Assembly (NCBI GenBank): GCA_958407085.1 | Contig: CATYHY010000097.1 | Span: 1 to 5,688 of the forward strand | Length of the DNA: 5,688 nt | Reading direction: 5' to 3' | From: an uncultured Collinsella sp. | GTDB lineage: Bacteria > Actinomycetota > Coriobacteriia > Coriobacteriales > Coriobacteriaceae | Part shown: one piece after another, positions 1 through 3,874 of the stretch | How the letters are laid out: the number at the start of each line of letters is the position of its first letter | How positions within the stretch are numbered: position 1 is the stretch's first letter | Position numbers and translations under genes: made by a program | Notes under the pieces: model-generated | Seen by the model: the letters and a program-made list of their open reading frames with translations, nothing else | Told to the model about the DNA's origin: nothing | Database searches by the model: none

Positions 1-51
1 GCGAGTCAGCATGGCGAGAGCGCTTATCCCTCGTTCTCCGGACTCGATTAG
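1..51 (+). CDS. amtB: C-terminal end of ammonium transporter AmtB (partial, start lies outside the window)
   Basis: The first frame reads ASQHGESAYPSFSGLD followed by a TAG stop at 49-51. The SQHGE-x-AY pattern is the signature of the cytoplasmic C-terminal tail of Amt/AmtB ammonium channels, which usually reads GLD-x-S-x-HGE-x-AY; E. coli AmtB ends in a very similar NSHGENAYNA. This tail is where GlnK docks to close the channel when nitrogen is plentiful. The PII gene 207 bases downstream on the same strand gives the classic amtB-glnK order, which supports the call. Only 16 residues are visible, so the assignment rests on this motif plus context. Seven extra residues (PSFSGLD) follow the motif, and the stop codon falls inside the arm of a large inverted repeat. 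Confidence 0.75.
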   Translation, partial: ASQHGESAYPSFSGLD

Positions 52-156
52 CAGCTTCCCCAAGCACCGCACCTTGCCGTTCAATCGTCGCTCACGTACT
101 TAAGTACGCTTCGCTCCTCTTTCACGGCAATCTGCGGCACTTGGGAAACCTGCTAA
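48..156. repeat. Large imperfect inverted repeat between amtB and glnK
   Basis: Arms at 48-79 and 125-156 are complementary at 26 of 32 positions. Between them, almost exactly centred, is the perfect 14-bp palindrome CGTACTTAAGTACG (95-108). The structure begins on the amtB stop codon. It has no T-tract directly after the right arm, so it is not an obvious intrinsic terminator. It may be a dispersed extragenic palindromic element, or an RNA structure that separates amtB from glnK expression by processing or attenuation. The sequence alone does not decide between these. Confidence 0.7.
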
Positions 157-215
157 GACCAGTCAGTTGAACTTTTTGATTTCTGAGGTTGGTTTGCGGC
201 ACCTGGGAAACCCGC
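133..215 (+). repeat. Two-copy 21-bp direct repeat upstream of glnK
   Basis: TGCGGCAC-T-TGGGAAACC-T-GC at 133-153 recurs at 195-215 with C in place of T at two positions (19 of 21 identical), 62 bp apart. The first copy is also the right arm of the large inverted repeat, so the left arm (48-79) could in principle pair with either copy, better with the first. The remaining bases up to 244 hold no gene, and I see no convincing sigma-70 promoter there. Confidence 0.7.
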
Positions 216-258
216 GTCTCATGTAAAGGGATACGTTAATTATTGAGAGGAATTCATT

Positions 259-597
259 ATGAAAAAGATCACGGCTATCGTGCGCCAGGAAAAGCTTGAG
301 GTTCTTAAAGATGCGCTGTTTGCTGCCGATGTTCGCGGCATGACTATCAACCAGGTGCAGGGCTGCGGTGCACAGCATGGCTGGAAGGAATACGCGCGCG
401 GCAACGAGTTACTTGTCAACACGATCCCTAAGGTACAGTTCACCCTTATTTGCGCCGATGAGCACGTCGATGGCATTGTCGACATCATCTGCAACGCCGC
501 TCGCACCGGAGCCGTCGGCGATGGCAAGATCTGGGTCGAGCCGGTCGAGGAAGTCATCCGCATCCGTACCGGCGAACGCGGCCCCGCTGCGGTGTAG
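259..597 (+). CDS. glnK: PII nitrogen regulatory protein, GlnK type, without the T-loop tyrosine
   Basis: The product is 112 residues, exactly the length of E. coli GlnB/GlnK, and aligns end to end with them. PII trimers sense ATP/ADP and 2-oxoglutarate and bind targets through the T-loop; the GlnK type blocks AmtB. Conserved ligand residues are present: Gln39, Lys58, T83-G84, G87-D88-G89-K90, Arg101 and Arg103 (in RIRTGE). The T-loop differs: the position of the uridylylated or adenylylated Tyr51 is Leu, position 46 is Ala instead of Tyr, and position 49 (phospho-Ser in cyanobacteria) is Asn; a tyrosine sits at 45. Covalent modification at the usual site is therefore not possible, and control is probably by effectors alone. 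The start is set by GAGAGG at 245-250, eight bases before the ATG. Context is amtB upstream and a terminator directly downstream. Confidence 0.95.
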   Translation: MKKITAIVRQEKLEVLKDALFAADVRGMTINQVQGCGAQHGWKEYARGNELLVNTIPKVQFTLICADEHVDGIVDIICNAARTGAVGDGKIWVEPVEEVIRIRTGERGPAAV

Positions 598-613
598 GAC
601 AATCTTTCGCCTG

Positions 614-651
614 ACGGGCGCGCCTCTCTTGGGGCGCGCCCGTTCTCGTCT
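614..651 (+). terminator. Intrinsic terminator after glnK
   Basis: A perfect 11-bp stem, ACGGGCGCGCC (614-624) with GGCGCGCCCGT (633-643), encloses an 8-base loop and is followed by the pyrimidine-rich tail TTCTCGTCT. The tail is only moderately T-rich but the stem is very stable, and its position 16 bases after the glnK stop fits the end of the amtB-glnK transcript. Confidence 0.75.
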
Positions 652-656
652 ACAAT
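629..656 (+). promoter_or_regulatory. Predicted sigma-70 promoter of the HAD phosphatase gene
   Basis: The -10 box TACAAT (651-656) is preceded by TTGGGG (629-634) with a 16-base spacer. The -35 box falls in the loop and right arm of the glnK terminator. Transcription would start near 663, giving a leader of about 16 bases with AAGGAG at 669-674. Confidence 0.5.
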
Positions 657-678
657 ATCGTGCAGACGAAGGAGAGGC

Positions 679-1542
679 ATGCCCATGATCAAGATGTTTG
701 CGAGTGACTTAGACGGAACACTGCTGAACGCCCTGCACGAAGCAGATGGGACCATCCGCCGTGCCATTCGCGAGCTGACCGAGGCTGGCCTGCATGTGGT
801 TCCTGCGACCGGGCGCTCGACGTTGCCGATCGGCGAACATGGCTTTACGGGGCTGGCGCTCGATGCCTGCTGCTCTAACGGCTCCATTGTGCGCGACAGT
901 CATGGCGAGGTGCTCAAGACCTGGACCATCGATCCGCAGATCACCGAGGAGCTGCTCAAGGAGTTCCCGGACATTTGCTTTGATTGCTCCACGCCCGATG
1001 GCATGTTCTCGAGCGGCTCGTTCGAGATGCATCAGGCGGGCTTTAAAAAGGACAGTCCTATCAAGCGCATCGTGATGCGCGGCATGCGTGCACGTGGCGG
1101 CTATCACGAGGAGCAGTATTTCGACCAGTCGATCGGCGACATCTTGCGCCACGATGTGTGCAAGATCAACTGCCGTGTGACCTCGCCCGAGCTGGAGCGC
1201 GACCTTAAGGCGTATTTGGCCGAGCGCTCGGACCGCGTGGTCAACGCGCCGTTTGATCCGGTGATGTTCGAGATCACGGACGTGGCGTGCAACAAGGGCG
1301 AGAGCGTGGCCTGGCTGGCGGGCTACTACGGTATTGCCGAGGATGAGGTCGCGGTCTACGGCGACGGCGGCAACGACATCGCCATGCTCAAACGCTTCCG
1401 CCACAGCTACGCGACCAAAAACGCAAGCGATGCCGCCAAGGCCGCCGCGAGCGCAACTATCGGCAGTTGCATGGTCCACGCCGTCCCCAAACACATGCTC
1501 GCCACCATGCGCAAGCAAAACTCTCGCACCGTCATCGAATAA
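679..1542 (+). CDS. Cof-type HAD-superfamily phosphatase
   Basis: This is a 287-residue protein of the HAD superfamily, Cof/IIB branch: cytosolic Mg-dependent phosphatases that hydrolyse sugar phosphates and related metabolites. Motif I is DLDGT (nucleophile Asp10, acid/base Asp12); motif II is Thr44 in ATGRS; motif III is Lys206 in CNKGE; motif IV is GDGGND at 228-233, with Asp229 and Asp233 binding Mg. The C2 cap lies between roughly residues 85 and 195. Length and motif order are normal, so the enzyme looks intact; the substrate cannot be read from sequence. The start is ambiguous: AAGGAG at 669-674 lies 4 bases before the ATG at 679 and 10 bases before an in-frame ATG at 685. It is a single gene with its own promoter, unlinked in function to glnK as far as can be seen. 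A REP-like palindrome begins on its stop codon. Confidence 0.93.
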   Translation: MPMIKMFASDLDGTLLNALHEADGTIRRAIRELTEAGLHVVPATGRSTLPIGEHGFTGLALDACCSNGSIVRDSHGEVLKTWTIDPQITEELLKEFPDICFDCSTPDGMFSSGSFEMHQAGFKKDSPIKRIVMRGMRARGGYHEEQYFDQSIGDILRHDVCKINCRVTSPELERDLKAYLAERSDRVVNAPFDPVMFEITDVACNKGESVAWLAGYYGIAEDEVAVYGDGGNDIAMLKRFRHSYATKNASDAAKAAASATIGSCMVHAVPKHMLATMRKQNSRTVIE

Positions 1543-1572
1543 TGTGACAAAGGGACAGTCCCTTTGTCACAT
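1541..1572. repeat. REP-like palindrome, copy 1
   Basis: TGTGACAAAGGGAC (1543-1556) and GTCCCTTTGTCACA (1558-1571) form a perfect 14-bp inverted repeat around a single A. It starts on the HAD stop codon. A second copy of the same palindrome lies at 3875-3906. There is no T-tract on either side, so it is better read as a dispersed repetitive palindrome than as a true terminator, although it could stabilise mRNA 3' ends. Confidence 0.8.
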
Positions 1573-1616
1573 GGGAGATGCCGGCTTTTGGCGTATAGGA
1601 CTGTTACGCTTTCGCC

Positions 1617-1833
1617 ACCAACAAATTTCGAGTTATTCGGCCTGTCGGAGGTCGTTAAATGGCTAAAGATGCCCTCGCAGGAACATTCATACCTCTAACG
1701 GTGTTTGATTCGGTGACGTAAGTGCGCAAATGGGCATGTATGCGCTCAAATAAGGACAAAAACTCTCAGATAATCCCGGTGGTGCATTTATGCAGAACCA
1801 GCAGCGTGGCCGAATAACTCGAAAAATGTAGGT
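1617..1833. repeat. 217-bp segment bounded by 26-bp inverted repeats (MITE-like)
   Basis: The arm at 1617-1642 and the arm at 1808-1833 are complementary at 23 of 26 positions, including an uninterrupted 17 bp (TTTCGAGTTATTCGGCC at 1626-1642). The interior is AT-richer than the neighbouring genes and holds only a 20-codon open frame. Long terminal arms around a short non-coding interior are typical of miniature inverted-repeat elements, but I see no clear target-site duplication outside the arms. It may instead be a regulatory RNA or a large binding region. Confidence 0.55.
1659..1721 (+). CDS. Possible 20-residue small ORF (unrecognised)
   Basis: ATG at 1659 opens a frame reading MAKDALAGTFIPLTVFDSVT and ends at TAA (1719-1721). 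GGAGG at 1646-1650 lies 8 bases upstream, which is good ribosome-binding-site spacing. The peptide has no membrane segment and no family I recognise. It lies inside the inverted-repeat segment and could be a leader peptide or chance. The only support is the ribosome binding site. Confidence 0.2.
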   Translation: MAKDALAGTFIPLTVFDSVT

Positions 1834-1850
1834 AGCAGTTCGGCGACAAG

Positions 1851-1891
1851 CTCGGGTATGGCAAAGGAACTGCTCCTTCGCCATGCCCGAG
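1851..1891. repeat. Long hairpin with 18-bp arms
   Basis: Arms at 1851-1868 and 1874-1891 match at 16 of 18 positions around a 5-base loop. No T-tract follows on the plus strand, and none is obvious on the minus strand. It sits just upstream of the peptide gene's operator. It could be a transcription barrier or another dispersed palindrome. Confidence 0.6.
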
Positions 1892-1903
1892 TTCCGATCT
1901 TCT

Positions 1904-1929
1904 GATATGCGAACAAACATTCGCATATC
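1904..1929. promoter_or_regulatory. LexA-box-like operator upstream of the small membrane peptide
   Basis: GATATGCGAA (1904-1913) and TTCGCATATC (1920-1929) form a perfect 10-bp dyad with a 6-base centre. The core CGAACAAACATTCG (1910-1923) matches the Gram-positive/actinobacterial LexA consensus CGAAC-RNRY-GTTCG at every position except one (A for G at 1919). It lies 14 bases upstream of the -10 box and overlaps where the -35 box would be, a natural place for repression. The dyad extends beyond the LexA core, so another dimeric repressor is also possible. Confidence 0.5.
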
Positions 1930-1949
1930 TAACTGCGCTTTGATAGAAT
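1920..1949 (+). promoter_or_regulatory. Predicted promoter of the small membrane peptide gene
   Basis: An extended -10 element, TGATAGAAT (TG at 1941-1942, TAGAAT at 1944-1949), lies 18 bases after a weak -35, TTCGCA (1920-1925), that is part of the operator dyad. Transcription would start near 1956, giving a leader of roughly 58 bases. An extended -10 can compensate for a poor -35. Confidence 0.5.
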
Positions 1950-2013
1950 TGATACTGTTGGCGGCAGTTCCATGTGCCGGGCAGCGCCCTCCATCTGATG
2001 GGAGGTGATGCCC

Positions 2014-2130
2014 ATGACCGATTTGATTGATTTCGTGAGACTTCTGACCGCTTTGGTCTCGTTCTCCACGGCGCTCGTCGGGCTTTCCGAGGCACTCAAG
2101 CAACGTTCGAAGCAACGTAAGACGATATGA
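2014..2130 (+). CDS. Small single-span membrane peptide, type I toxin-like
   Basis: The frame encodes 38 residues. The N-terminus is acidic (MTDLIDF), residues about 8-27 form one hydrophobic helix rich in Leu, Val and Ala, and the tail is strongly basic (KQRSKQRKTI). This is the architecture of type I toxins and the annotated 'holin-like toxin' peptides of Gram-positives (TxpA/BsrG style), which insert in the inner membrane. I recognise the architecture, not a specific family. GGAGG at 2001-2005 lies 8 bases before the ATG at 2014; an in-frame ATG at 2008 overlaps that site and is less likely. A LexA-like operator and extended -10 promoter lie upstream. The stop codon (2128-2130) is inside the left inverted repeat of the IS element, so the native C-terminus was probably altered by the insertion. 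Codons 29-36 come from a tandem 12-bp repeat (2098-2121). Confidence 0.6.
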   Translation: MTDLIDFVRLLTALVSFSTALVGLSEALKQRSKQRKTI

Positions 2131-2140
2131 GAAAGCCATT
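2125..2140 (+). repeat. Left inverted repeat of the IS element
   Basis: This 16-bp sequence is the exact reverse complement of 3686-3701. Complementarity stops abruptly on both sides. It contains the stop codon of the upstream peptide gene. Confidence 0.85.
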
Positions 2141-2146
2141 TGGGTC

Positions 2147-2249
2147 GCCTCCCCCGCGGCGCAGCTTCTTTCCGCGGGCTCGGGATGCCACAATGGGCTT
2201 TGAGTATCGGCCCGTGCGGTAGCCCTTACCGCACCTGCGGGGAGGAGGC
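2147..2249 (+). other. Structured leader upstream of the transposase
   Basis: Hairpins are visible at 2153-2159/2172-2178 (CCCGCGG, 7 bp) and 2214-2221/2227-2234 (GTGCGGTA, 8 bp, 5-base loop). GCCTCC at 2148-2153 can also pair with GGAGGC at 2244-2249, which would mask the transposase ribosome binding site. It could be a translational control structure limiting transposase synthesis, or a short bridge RNA of the IS110 type. The structures compete, so a folding calculation is required. Confidence 0.4.
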
Positions 2250-2254
2250 TTCCC

Positions 2255-3364
2255 ATGCCCCATGTTACCTCCATCGGCCTGGACGTCCACGCGCGATCGG
2301 TCGCCGCCGCGGCGTTCAACCCCTTCACCGGCGAGGTGGTTCGCCGCAGCTTCGGCACCGACGCCTCCGAGATCGCGGAGTGGGCCCTCGGCTTCGAGGA
2401 CCCGAGGGCGTGCTACGAGAGCGGCCCCACCGGGTTCCACATGGCGCGCGAGCTGCGCGCGCTCGGCCTCGACTGCGCCGTGGCCGCCGTCTCCAAGATG
2501 CAGAGGCCGGCGGCGGACGCCCGGCGCAAGAACGACCGGCGCGACGCCGAGTTCATCGCCCGCATGCTCGCCACCCACAACATCGTGGAGGTCCCGCTGT
2601 CCGATGCGGCCGTCGAGGCCGCCCGGGACCTCGACCGCGCTCTCGACGACGCCACGGCGGAGTACCGCCGCGCCAGGCAGCGCCTCAACATGTTCCTGAT
2701 CAGGCTGGGCCACGTCTGGGACGAGCGCAACGCCGACGGGACGAGGAAGGGATCCTGGACGCGCGCCCACTGGAGGTGGATATCCGGGATCAGGCTCGAG
2801 GGGCCCCAGCGCGACGTGCTCGAGTACTACGTCACGGCCGCGAGGTGCGCGGAGTCGGACCGCCGGCAGCTCGAGAAGAAGGTGCTCGCCCTCGCCCGGA
2901 CCGACCGGTGGCGCCCGGCCGTCGAGGCGCTCTCCTGCATCAAGGGAATCGACACCCTGACGGCCTTCAGACTCGCAGCCGAGGCGGGCTCCTTCACGAG
3001 GTTCCGGACGGCCCCGGCCTTCGCGAGCTGGTGCGGGCTGGTCCCGTCGGAGCGCTCGAGCGGCGAGACCGAGCGGCGCGGCGGGATAACCAAGACGGGC
3101 AACCGGCTCGCCAGGACGGCACTGGTGGAGTCGGCGTGGCACTACCTGACGTGCACGCCCCGCCCGAAGGCCCCGGCGCCCGGCGCGGACGTCCCCGCGG
3201 CGATCCGGGCGCGCGCCGACGACTGCACTGCCAGGCTCTGCCGCCGCCGCGAGGCGCTGGCGGCGGCGGGCAAGAGCTCGTGCAAGGCAAACGCCGCCGT
3301 CGCGCGCGAGCTCGCCTGCTGGGTCTGGGAGATCGGGTGCCGGGCGGAGGGGACCCTCGGCTGA
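2255..3364 (+). CDS. IS110-family transposase (DEDD recombinase)
   Basis: The product is 369 residues, within the usual range for the family. The N-terminal RuvC-like DEDD domain has Asp10 (GLDVH), Glu55 (CYESGPTG), and Asp94 and Asp97 (KNDRRDAEF). A helical linker spans about 120-215. The C-terminal Tnp20 domain (about 222-300) has the helix-hairpin-like CIKGIDTLTA and the conserved SSG...GGITKTGN stretch; Ser268 or Ser269 is the likely catalytic serine. In this family the enzyme uses a bridge RNA to recognise donor and target DNA and moves the element through a circular intermediate. GGAGGAGG at 2241-2248 lies 6 bases before the ATG. No frameshift or stop is seen, so it appears functional. 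Codons are almost uniformly G/C-ending, more so than in the flanking genes. A tail rich in Ala, Arg and Cys (about 300-369) follows Tnp20. Confidence 0.95.
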   Translation: MPHVTSIGLDVHARSVAAAAFNPFTGEVVRRSFGTDASEIAEWALGFEDPRACYESGPTGFHMARELRALGLDCAVAAVSKMQRPAADARRKNDRRDAEFIARMLATHNIVEVPLSDAAVEAARDLDRALDDATAEYRRARQRLNMFLIRLGHVWDERNADGTRKGSWTRAHWRWISGIRLEGPQRDVLEYYVTAARCAESDRRQLEKKVLALARTDRWRPAVEALSCIKGIDTLTAFRLAAEAGSFTRFRTAPAFASWCGLVPSERSSGETERRGGITKTGNRLARTALVESAWHYLTCTPRPKAPAPGADVPAAIRARADDCTARLCRRREALAAAGKSSCKANAAVARELACWVWEIGCRAEGTLG

Positions 3365-3384
3365 CCCCGTCGGACAACAAGCCT

Positions 3385-3634
3385 CCCGCCGGGAGGGCCC
3401 GCGCCTCGACGCATCGCCGGCGCGCGTTCACGAGCCCTTTTTGGGCAGCCCAAGGGCCGCGCCCGTGAACAAGACTGGTTTCGGACGAGCGCGCCGGACG
3501 GAGAATCGAAATGCGGTGGGGTGTGCGGACATACCGGGCTGACCGCCGGCAGCGCGCCCGCAAGAGCCCGCGGATATTAGCTTGCCAGGCAAGCGTCGAC
3601 TAAACGTGCAGCGTGCGCGGGCCCTCCCGACGGG
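3385..3634 (+). ncRNA. Candidate structured RNA (bridge RNA) in the IS right end
   Basis: The 3' non-coding part of the element is enclosed by arms at 3385-3404 and 3615-3634, complementary at 19 of 20 positions. Inside are further stems: 3426-3432/3464-3470 (GTTCACG) continuing to 3434-3439/3452-3457 (GCCCTT) with an asymmetric internal loop; 3489-3494/3552-3557 (GCGCGC); and GCTTGCC-A-GGCAAGC at 3580-3594. IS1111-type elements encode the guide RNA downstream of the transposase, and bridge RNAs consist of stem-loops with internal guide loops, so the layout fits. No promoter or guide-to-DNA match was proven by eye, and the strand is assumed. Confidence 0.45.
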
Positions 3635-3639
3635 AAACG

Positions 3640-3664
3640 AAAAAGCCCGGTTTAAAACCGGGCT
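3640..3664 (-). terminator. Intrinsic terminator facing into the IS element (minus strand)
   Basis: AGCCCGGTTT (3644-3653) and AAACCGGGCT (3655-3664) form a perfect 10-bp stem. On the minus strand it is followed by TTTTTCG, a classic T-tract; on the plus strand the following bases are not T-rich. It would stop transcription entering the element from the right, such as from the minus-strand promoter at 3791-3819, before it crosses the candidate RNA and the transposase gene. Confidence 0.8.
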
Positions 3665-3680
3665 CGAACAAACACGCCTA

Positions 3681-3686
3681 TTGACA
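3681..3686 (+). promoter_or_regulatory. Outward-facing consensus -35 box at the IS right end
   Basis: TTGACA is a perfect sigma-70 -35 hexamer pointing out of the element. No good -10 lies at the right distance in the present flank. When the ends of an IS110-type element join in a circle, a -10 in the left end (for example TATGAG at 2126-2131) could fall about 16 bases away and drive the transposase. This depends on the exact tips. Confidence 0.45.
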
Positions 3687-3701
3687 ATGGCTTTCTCATA
3701 T
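3686..3701 (-). repeat. Right inverted repeat of the IS element
   Basis: These 16 bases are the exact reverse complement of 2125-2140 and end directly before the TAA that begins the flanking hairpin region. Confidence 0.85.
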
Positions 3702-3738
3702 TAAAGGGGTCGCCGCCGCTAAGGCGTTGACCCCTTAA
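3701..3738. terminator. Probable shared 3' hairpin of the disrupted peptide/antisense RNA locus
   Basis: TTAAAGGGGTC (3701-3711) pairs with GACCCCTTAA (3729-3738), one A bulged, and the stem continues with CGCC/GGCG (3711-3714/3723-3726). It has short A/T flanks on both sides and could work weakly in both directions. A GGGGTC...GACCCC hairpin directly after the gene resembles the 3' hairpins of many small type I toxin genes, but here the IS element separates the two. Confidence 0.5.
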
Positions 3739-3784
3739 TCCAAGCAACGGCGCTGCCCAGCTTTCCAGAACTTGGGCTGCCGTC
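3701..3784 (-). ncRNA. Candidate antisense (antitoxin-like) RNA
   Basis: A strong minus-strand promoter (3791-3819) would start an RNA near 3784 that runs left toward the hairpin at 3738-3701, about 85 bases, with no reading frame of note. It would contain a stem made from 3747-3759 and 3773-3783, and the bases CGTTGCTTG, which are complementary to CAAGCAACG inside the small peptide gene (2097-2105). A short convergent RNA overlapping the 3' end of a membrane-peptide mRNA is the TxpA/RatA and BsrG/SR4 arrangement. With the IS element in place the two no longer overlap. The exact ends are estimates. Confidence 0.4.
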
Positions 3785-3790
3785 GACACT

Positions 3791-3819
3791 ATTCTACCCA
3801 CGAATGACATTTTGAACAA
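3791..3819 (-). promoter_or_regulatory. Predicted strong minus-strand sigma-70 promoter
   Basis: On the minus strand, TTGTTC (3819-3814) and TAGAAT (3796-3791) are separated by exactly 17 bases. The -10 hexamer is identical to that of the small peptide gene. It points at the 3701-3738 hairpin and the right end of the IS element. No coding sequence follows, which implies a non-coding transcript. Confidence 0.55.
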
Positions 3820-3874
3820 TCGGCAATGCCGCTCCAAAAGCCAGGCACAACTGGCACAACCTAGGCGGTCGCTG

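Larger units (their letters stand above)
2125..3701 (+). mobile_element. IS110-family insertion sequence, IS1111-like subgroup
   Basis: A single DEDD transposase gene is enclosed by perfect 16-bp inverted repeats, ATATGAGAAAGCCATT at 2125-2140 and its complement at 3686-3701. IS110-family elements usually lack terminal inverted repeats, but the IS1111 subgroup has subterminal ones of about this length, so the true tips may lie a few bases outside. Non-coding DNA is short before the gene (114 bases after the left repeat) and long after it (about 320 bases), again as in IS1111 types. The element is visibly more GC-rich than the DNA on both sides, which suggests recent arrival. It lies between the small peptide gene and the hairpin that probably once followed it. 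TAA occurs next to both ends (2118-2120 and 3702-3704) and may mark the insertion site. Confidence 0.8.

Noticed and set aside
133..215. CRISPR-like repeats
   Set aside because: Only two copies, one of them part of an inverted repeat; no array and no cas genes.
709..1518. Minus-strand frame (269 codons) opposite the HAD gene
   Set aside because: Shadow frame; all four HAD motifs are in order on the plus strand.
1541..1572. Palindrome after the HAD gene as an intrinsic terminator
   Set aside because: No T-tract follows on either strand and the same palindrome recurs at 3875-3906, so a repetitive element explains it better.
1687..2358. Minus-strand frame (223 codons) over the operator and small peptide gene
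   Set aside because: It runs through the hairpin, the operator dyad and the IS left end with no ribosome binding site or recognisable motif.
2096..3142. Long minus-strand frame (348 codons) across the transposase
   Set aside because: Antisense shadow caused by high GC in the third codon position; low-complexity composition, while the plus-strand DEDD frame has clear catalytic motifs.
2140..3468. A 442-codon plus-strand frame overlapping the transposase
   Set aside because: It is an Arg/Pro/Gly-rich shadow frame of the GC-rich transposase gene, with no ribosome binding site and no family motifs.
3580..3594. GCTTGCC-A-GGCAAGC as an operator or recombinase core site
   Set aside because: It lies inside the candidate structured RNA and is explained equally well as one of its stems; no independent support.
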